Shown in pieces: positions 58,480-64,000 of a DNA stretch of 64,000 nucleotides. A program made the translations under genes and the position numbers. A model generated the notes under the pieces. It had not been told where the DNA came from. It was given only the letters and a program-made list of their open reading frames with translations, and ran no database searches. Source of the stretch: Viola odorata (Eukaryota; Streptophyta; Magnoliopsida; Malpighiales; Violaceae); the NCBI GenBank assembly GCA_963691705.1, contig OY829544.1, positions 193,501 through 257,500 on the forward strand, written 5' to 3'. Numbering within the stretch: position 1 is the stretch's first letter; each line of letters opens with the position of its first letter.

Positions 58480-59625
58480 AATTTGAATCAATTGACCATC
58501 CATTTTGTATGGATCTTTTTAATAAATTTGGAAAATATGGTCATTGCCTTTGTACTTATCAGTTTTAATCATTGTTGAAAATTGTAAAAATTATAAAAAA
58601 ATAAAGGAAAATTAATAAAAAACTAGGAGCTTTTAAGAAAAATTAGAAAAAACTTGTAAAAATAGCAAAAAATTATGAAAAAATTTAATTTTAAACGAAA
58701 ATTTTTGAAAAAAAATTAAAATTTTCAAAAATATTAAACAATCTAGAAACATAAAAAGAAATGAAAAATTTATAAAAAATTAAAATTAAAATAATTCTAA
58801 GGCCAAACTTTTTAGTTAGTGAACAAATTGCTTCACCATAAGATCTCCATAGGTTCCTACATTATTGTATATTTCTATGAAAGCATTGCATTACTTCCGG
58901 TTCCCTTTCCTCTCAAACTTAAATTTAAAAAAAAAAAATTAATAAAATAAGGAGCTCTTAAGAAAAATTAGATAATTTTTTTAAAATTACTAAAAATTTA
59001 AATATAGCAAAAAATATTGACAAATAATAAAAATTTAAAAATAAAGGAATTTTTTCCAATTTTTTTTAAACTTTCAAAATTATTCTTAAAAAATATTAAA
59101 TAATTCATAAAAATAAAAAATTAGGAATGTTGGTGTCTGTAGTATTTTTTCAATTAATAATCCATAAATATTAGAAAAAAATAAGTAAAATTTTCCTTAT
59201 TTATCATTCTTAAACAAAAAAGAACTTTTCCGGCCAATCTGGACTCTCTTATTAATGCATACAACATGTAGTTAATGTTAGTTTGTTTTGTTGTTTCATA
59301 TTTTAATTTTCTGATTTTCTAATTATTATTTTTATGGATTATTTAATACTTTTTTGAAAGTTTTAAATATTCTTTTGGAAAAAAAATTGTTTATTTTTAA
59401 ATTTTATATCATTTATAAAAGAAATCTATTTTTTTGCTATTTTTAAATTTTATTAAAAGCTCCTATTTTTTATTAATTTTCCTTAATTCTATATTTTTTA
59501 AACAATTTTTTTAATTTTAATATTTTTTAAAGGGGTTAAATGATTAAAATTGACAAGTACAAGGATCAAAATTTTCAAATTTGTTAAATGGATCCACATA
59601 GAATAACCAATTTGTCCATTTCTTA
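58480..59625. mobile_element. Large imperfect inverted repeat (non-coding transposon)
   Basis: 58485-58800 matches the reverse complement of about 59290-59620. Shared blocks are AAATTTGGAAAATATGGTCA-like, AAGGAAAATTAATAAAAAAC and AGGAGCTTTTAA. A third, direct copy of the AAATTAATAAAATAAGGAGC region lies at about 58935, so the unit was rearranged. Extremely AT-rich, no ORF. Ends approximate. Confidence 0.6.
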
Positions 59626-59750
59626 CAAAATGGGTTGCCAATTAGTCTGGATTAAAAGGATGGTGGCACAGGCAACATTGTCTACTTCATCAAAATAATG
59701 ATATAAAAAAATCTTGTTTTGTTTCCAAAGCTCACTAACAGTAAAAATAT

Positions 59751-60014
59751 TACTCCCTCCGTATTCAAATAAATAACGTTTGAAAATCGGGCAAAAAAAA
59801 ATTAAGGTAATGATTAGTGAGATTGTTTTTAATATTACAATCATCTTTCACTTCTATATTAAATAAACTAACCAATAAGAACTATCTCTCTTCTCCATAT
59901 TTAATAAATTAGGAGTGACAAAGCGAGACTACAAATCGAGTTTCGGTAATAAACAAAACTGCCAAATGAATCTTATTTGAGATCAAATTTAAAATGTTAT
60001 TTATTGAAGTGAAG
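59751..60014. mobile_element. Possible Stowaway-like MITE remnant
   Basis: Begins TACTCCCTCCGTATTCAAAT, the classic Stowaway/mariner terminus with a TA target. A degenerate inverted match (ATAAATAACGTTT against AAATGTTATTTAT) lies near 59995-60005. The right terminus is not well preserved. A similar CTCCCTCCATTCCCAAAAG fragment is at about 19809. Confidence 0.4.
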
Positions 60015-60805
60015 ATATAACTAACCAAGATGAGAGTAACGAATCATTCATATTAGCTATGCTCTTCTTCTAATTAAGGTTTAAACAAGAACCATGCTTT
60101 TATATATTCGAGTACGTCTTTAATTAGGCAACTCTCACGGGTGATGCAAACAAGCGAGCGAGTGGGGCAACAAACAGCAAAGGTGCGCATATGTATTAAT
60201 TAAGTGTGGAATGTGTGTAGGAGGAGTGACCAAAATTTGAGATTTGAATGGAATGGCTCCATAAATAAAGGCGTGTTCTGTGTTGTGTTGGTGAAAACAA
60301 AGAAAGAAAGTGCTTTATGGCGCGACTCTCGGATTATTCCATACTCGAATCGAATTAAACAAAATCTGAAAGGACGAGTCCCTATCAATTGATTAATATA
60401 GCATACTTGTATGAATACAAGATAATTACTCTATCGGTAGCAGAGACAAGTTGAAATTGAACTTGAAGCTTAGTTTATAAGAGAATTTGTAAATGTAAGT
60501 AACAGAGTAGCAGTGGTGTTCTGTTTAGGTTATATATGTTAGATGAAGAACAACAGAAGAACGGTTAATCACCACCACCTAGCTATCTATCCTACATAGT
60601 ATTTATATATATGATCGATGCATAGAACACACAGAATGTAAGAAAGGATACCATCTAGCTACCCTGATCCCACTGTTGGAGCTTATACTATATATCATAG
60701 CACTGATCACAAAGTCACAAGTAATTAAGAAGAATATATATAGAGAGCACACTACCTAGCTACCACAACTTACTTAATGAATGCAGAGCAGGGGATGAGT
60801 AGTTA
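60015..60805. other. 3' flank of the C2H2 gene, no gene
   Basis: AT-rich DNA with scattered TATATA stretches (60600-60745). The proximal part should be the 3' UTR of the zinc finger gene. Confidence 0.45.
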
Positions 60806-60967
60806 CTAAAGTCCCAATCTTAAGTCCAATGTGAGGCCTGCAGGATGCTGATCAGGAGAGTATGAGGAGCCATGTTGCTGTTGCTGTAGCTGTAGCTGTT
60901 GATGTTCATGCTGAAGAGGGGATTGCGCTGCTGCTGCAGGCAAATTCAGGTCCAGTGCCCCAGGCAC

Positions 60968-60998
<31 letters not shown>

Positions 60999-61704
60999 GT
61001 AGTAGTAGCAGTAGTAGTAAAGAAGAAAGTGTCCATCACCTGATGATGATCAGCTACCTTCTCCCAGTGGCACCTCTTGTGGCCACCCAGTGCCTGCCCA
61101 CTCAAGAAAACCCTTGAGCAGATGTCACACCTGTGATAATTGTTCAAATTGGTGCTGCTGTTGGTTGCCATCATCTCCTGATGATCATGATCATGATAAA
61201 TAATATGGTGTGCAGGTGGAGGTGGATGATGATCAGGAGCCCTATCCGCATCATTATCATCATCATCCATTATATCATGATGACTGCAGCAGGTGCTCCT
61301 GTTGATTGCAAAACAGCCCTTCACATTCTTGTGGCTTGCCCTGTGCCCCCCAAGCGCCTGATGTGATCCAAACACCTTCTTGCAACTCGAGCACTCGAAC
61401 CGTCCTACACTCCCTCCCAGGCAGTACCTGTCTTGTTGCTGCAATTCCATCTGCTGCTGCACCACCAATGGTAAAAGTGTCGCCGTCCTAATTGCTGCTG
61501 TATCACTGGCGACACCATCAGCACCAGCATTTGTGTTTGTGGCAGAAGTACAAGTAGCATTAGTACTGTTAGACAACATCAACAAGCAGGAGGCCACCTC
61601 CTTGTCCTCCTCCCCATACTCATACTCATCTTTTTGGTGGCTGGGGCTCGGTGCAGGGGTGGGATTCACCACCACCATCATCAAAGGCTTATTAATAATA
61701 TTAC

Positions 61705-61736
<32 letters not shown>

Positions 61737-62176
61737 TTGTTGTTGCGGAAGTGAGGAGGAGGGTTAATCCCACGCCATTGCCGCTCTGGATGGCAACGCA
61801 TGTGACCGAACAGCGCTTTCCACGACCAGAACTTTTTACCACACTCTGTGCAAGTCCTTGTGATCATTGGTACGCTCGACTCCCCCACCACCGCTGCCTT
61901 CCCCTTCCTACTACCTACATTGATGTTGTGTTTCGGGAATTTGGAAGTAGAAGCGGCGGCAGTGCCTGCTGAAGCTTCATTACTCATCTTCATTAATTTG
62001 GTGCTGCTTCGCTTCTTACGGCGTGGTGGTTCTGGTGGTGGTGGCTTCATTTCATTCTCATCATGGTAGGAAGAACAAGTTGTACTAGGGAGGCAGAAAT
62101 CATCATCCTCGGCTTCTGAATGTTCGGGCGTGCTCTTGTTCTTGTTGCTGCTGCTGGTGGTCGTCATCATTATCAT
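60806..62176 (-). CDS. DAZ1: C2H2 zinc finger transcriptional repressor, DAZ-like
   Basis: Intronless, 456 residues. Three C2H2 fingers: 109-129 ([20 protein letters not shown], then H), 262-282 ([20 protein letters not shown], then H) and 350-370 ([20 protein letters not shown], then H). QALGGH is the plant-specific recognition helix; the first finger has the divergent KALFGH form. A Lys/Arg-rich PPRRKKRSS stretch (50-58) is a likely nuclear signal. Two EAR repression motifs: LDLNL at 408-412 and LTLDLRLGL at the C-terminus. An L-rich [11 protein letters not shown] box lies at 194-204. Homopolymer runs of Asn (about 148-157) and His (394-403) come from trinucleotide repeats. The finger layout fits DAZ1/DAZ2, EAR repressors in the male germline; from memory Arabidopsis DAZ1 and DAZ2 each neighbour an NLP gene, as here. 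Other ZAT-type repressors are possible. A start two or three codons later is equally good. Confidence 0.9.
60966..60998. repeat. (GAT)n trinucleotide repeat coding for His run
   Basis: About ten ATG/GAT triplets (CAT/CAC on the coding strand) within the zinc finger gene, encoding a run of about ten His. Confidence 0.9.
61704..61743. repeat. (TTG)n trinucleotide repeat coding for Asn run
   Basis: About ten GTT/TTG triplets (AAC on the coding strand) giving a poly-Asn tract between fingers 1 and 2. Likely length-variable among individuals. Confidence 0.9.
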
Positions 62177-63386
62177 TCAAGCATGAGAAGGGGATTATGG
62201 AATGGAATCCACAAGTACTTCTTCTACCTATAATTATCAAACCAACACAGAAACAACAAGAGGGAAAGGGAAAAAAACCAGAGGAAGTAGGAGAGGTTGG
62301 TTTATGTAGGCGGAGGTGTGCAGTTGGAGCGGTTACTTTAGAATTTGAATCCAAACTACTAATAGTAAAAACTGTTTCCTAATCTGTGTGTCTGTGTGTG
62401 AATTTATGACATGTGGTGATGATGTAGCTGTTTCCAATTCCATCCTTATCTATCTTAATCCAATCCGCAAAACTTGCAAAAGTTGGTTTATAGGATTTAC
62501 AGGAGTACTAGTAGTGAGTGCAAAGGAAAGGAATCTTTTATTATGTAAAATTAGGGCTTTCTTTTTTTAAAAAAAAAATTATTTCTGAAGGTAAAACATA
62601 TAGTATAAAAGTAAATAAAAGAAAAATAAACTACTAGGAACTAGGAAGAAGCAAGGAATGGCCACCGCCCACTACTTCAACTCAACCCACTACTCCAAAA
62701 CATTACTTCCCAACAATCTATTTCTACCCACTTCTGAGTTCTAACAGACATCACACCCTATAATCAATCCCAGTATCCCACTCCCTTACCTTATTATTCA
62801 TACAATATTAATATTAATAATAACCTATATGTGTTGCTGTCCACCAATCCATAACCATATATATATATATTTATGAAAAGTTCTACCTAGGCATTGTCCC
62901 AACTTCAACATATAAAGCCCAGACTCTGTATGTAGCCTAATCTTATAATATACCACAGTATCAGTCAATGCAGCTGATGCTTCATGTTTAATTCCACAAT
63001 GTACAGTCTGCATGCACCCTTCCTTTCTAGAATGTCACCCAAAAAAAGAAAAAACTATATTATATACAAAAGTGAACCTAAAACCATCTGCTACTACATA
63101 ATCCCCGTAGGTAATTAGCAACGTAATGAACAAATAAACATTGATACAAATTGGTACCACTATATTACAACACAGCTACAGATTACAATACAATACCTAC
63201 AACAGCTTTTTGCTCCTACAGCAAGGTCCCCTATCCCTGCTATAGTATAGTATTAGAGCAAACATTTGGTCTACCAGTAATAGCAAGGTTGAACACTCCC
63301 CCAGACCCAGTGGCAACAAAGGGTAAACAGAAAACTCACAGAAGCGTGTATTGTCGTGTTCATCACATCATCTTCTACTTCTCCGG
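62177..63386. other. 5' flank of the C2H2 gene and intergenic DNA
   Basis: No supported gene. It contains a TGTGTGTCTGTGTGTG stretch near 62386, TATATATATATAT at about 62858, and poly-A/T runs. The distal part may be the 3' UTR of the gene ending at 63387. Confidence 0.45.
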
Positions 63387-63460
63387 CTACTGTCCATTAG
63401 CAAAATTCTTCATGGATTTCCCCAAGGCATTTAGAACCCCAACACGTTGCACCTCTTTTG
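63387..63460 (-). CDS. Possible last exon of a gene entering from the right
   Basis: On the minus strand, an acceptor (TTAATTGTTACAG) at 63461 precedes a frame reading KEVQRVGVLNALGKSMKNFA, then NGQ and TAG. The clean peptide, the good polypyrimidine-type acceptor and the intron-like DNA upstream (63461-64000, no ORF) suggest a true terminal exon whose other exons lie beyond 64000. I do not recognise the family. It is short, so chance is a real alternative. Confidence 0.35.
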
Positions 63461-64000
63461 CTGTAACAATTAATGAGTTCAGAATTGGAGTATGATCGTA
63501 TGATATGATATCCATCAATTTCCAGCTATGGCAACACGTTGAAAGGAACCACGTCAAGAGAAACGATAAGAAACCATAAGATATATTATAATATTACAAC
63601 ATATTGGAAGCAACCATTTCATTCTAATCCAACTCACAACACCCACCTGAAAATTGCTCAGCAACCAAATGAAACATGAAACTTTAAGAAGGCAAAATAT
63701 GAAGAAATAACAACAACCCTTGTCATAAAAATCTACTAGTGTGGGGATGCACAAAGTACAAAGGAGCTAATAATTAAGCTTTTACGAAGATACGTCAAAT
63801 GACCTCCATGTAAAGACAAATAGTAGACTGATTAATAGTTCCCTTATTTAGAAAGACCTTAGCCTTCACATTCAAAAAGCTACAATAATATGTTGCATTG
63901 AGGGCCCATCAAACACATAGATTTCACCCACCACCATTCACCCATTTAGGATGACCACATATTTCCTCACTATCACACATACTAGGGCATCCAAAGAGGA

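Noticed and set aside
1..64000. CRISPR arrays, operons, tRNA or rRNA genes
   Set aside because: None found; a nuclear plant region is not expected to carry CRISPR or operons, and no cloverleaf or rRNA segment was recognised.

Overview
The window is nuclear DNA of a eudicot plant. The evidence is intron-rich genes with GT-AG junctions (and one AT-AC intron), plant-only families (metallothionein type 4, EXORDIUM-like, NIN-like, P-class PPR, EAR-type C2H2) and AT-rich intergenic DNA full of Mutator-like and inverted-repeat elements. The species cannot be named from the sequence. All gene models were read by eye from ORFs, splice signals and remembered family sequences; no database search was run.

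Layout. 17-6147: a complete Mutator-like element (MULE) with 235-bp terminal inverted repeats (TIRs), a perfect 9-bp target duplication, a three-exon FAR1-type transposase and captured host-gene pieces. 8124-12657 (-): a decayed NOC4-like nucleolar gene. 13608-17580 (-): an intact 18-exon N-acetylglucosaminyltransferase I gene with a U12-type AT-AC intron. 17909-21764: a TIR-bounded element. 22215-23456 (+): an intronless AVT3-type amino acid transporter. 26607-29131: an inverted-repeat unit holding exon-like host sequence. 29403-30479 (+): EXORDIUM-like. 33065-33414 (+): metallothionein type 4. 35069-36404: remnants of a TANGO2/NRDE-like gene and a PPR gene abutting each other. 37132-47866 (+): an intact 38-exon NPC1. 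48865-51883 (+): P-class PPR. 52924-57052 (-): a NIN-like (NLP) pseudogene. 57825-60014: MITE-like and inverted-repeat elements. 60806-62176 (-): a DAZ-type zinc finger repressor. 63387-63460 (-): a possible last exon of a gene lying beyond the window.

How the genes relate. They do not form a pathway, but their order is informative. From memory, the Arabidopsis counterparts of NOC4, EXL5, DAZ1, NLP1 and a PPR gene cluster at At2g17140-17250, while GnTI, AVT3C, a TANGO2-like gene, NLP3 and NPC1 cluster at At4g38240-38350. The window therefore looks like one ancestral segment. NOC4, NLP, TANGO2 and one PPR gene here carry disabling changes while their neighbours are intact. This pattern fits loss of duplicate copies after a genome duplication (fractionation), provided the lesions are not assembly errors.

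The most unusual feature is the MULE transposase. Its last exon (2294-2599) is spliced in frame and encodes an ALFIN-LIKE-type PHD finger, normally a histone H3K4me2/3 reader, giving an 806-residue FAR1 / MULE / SWIM / PHD protein.
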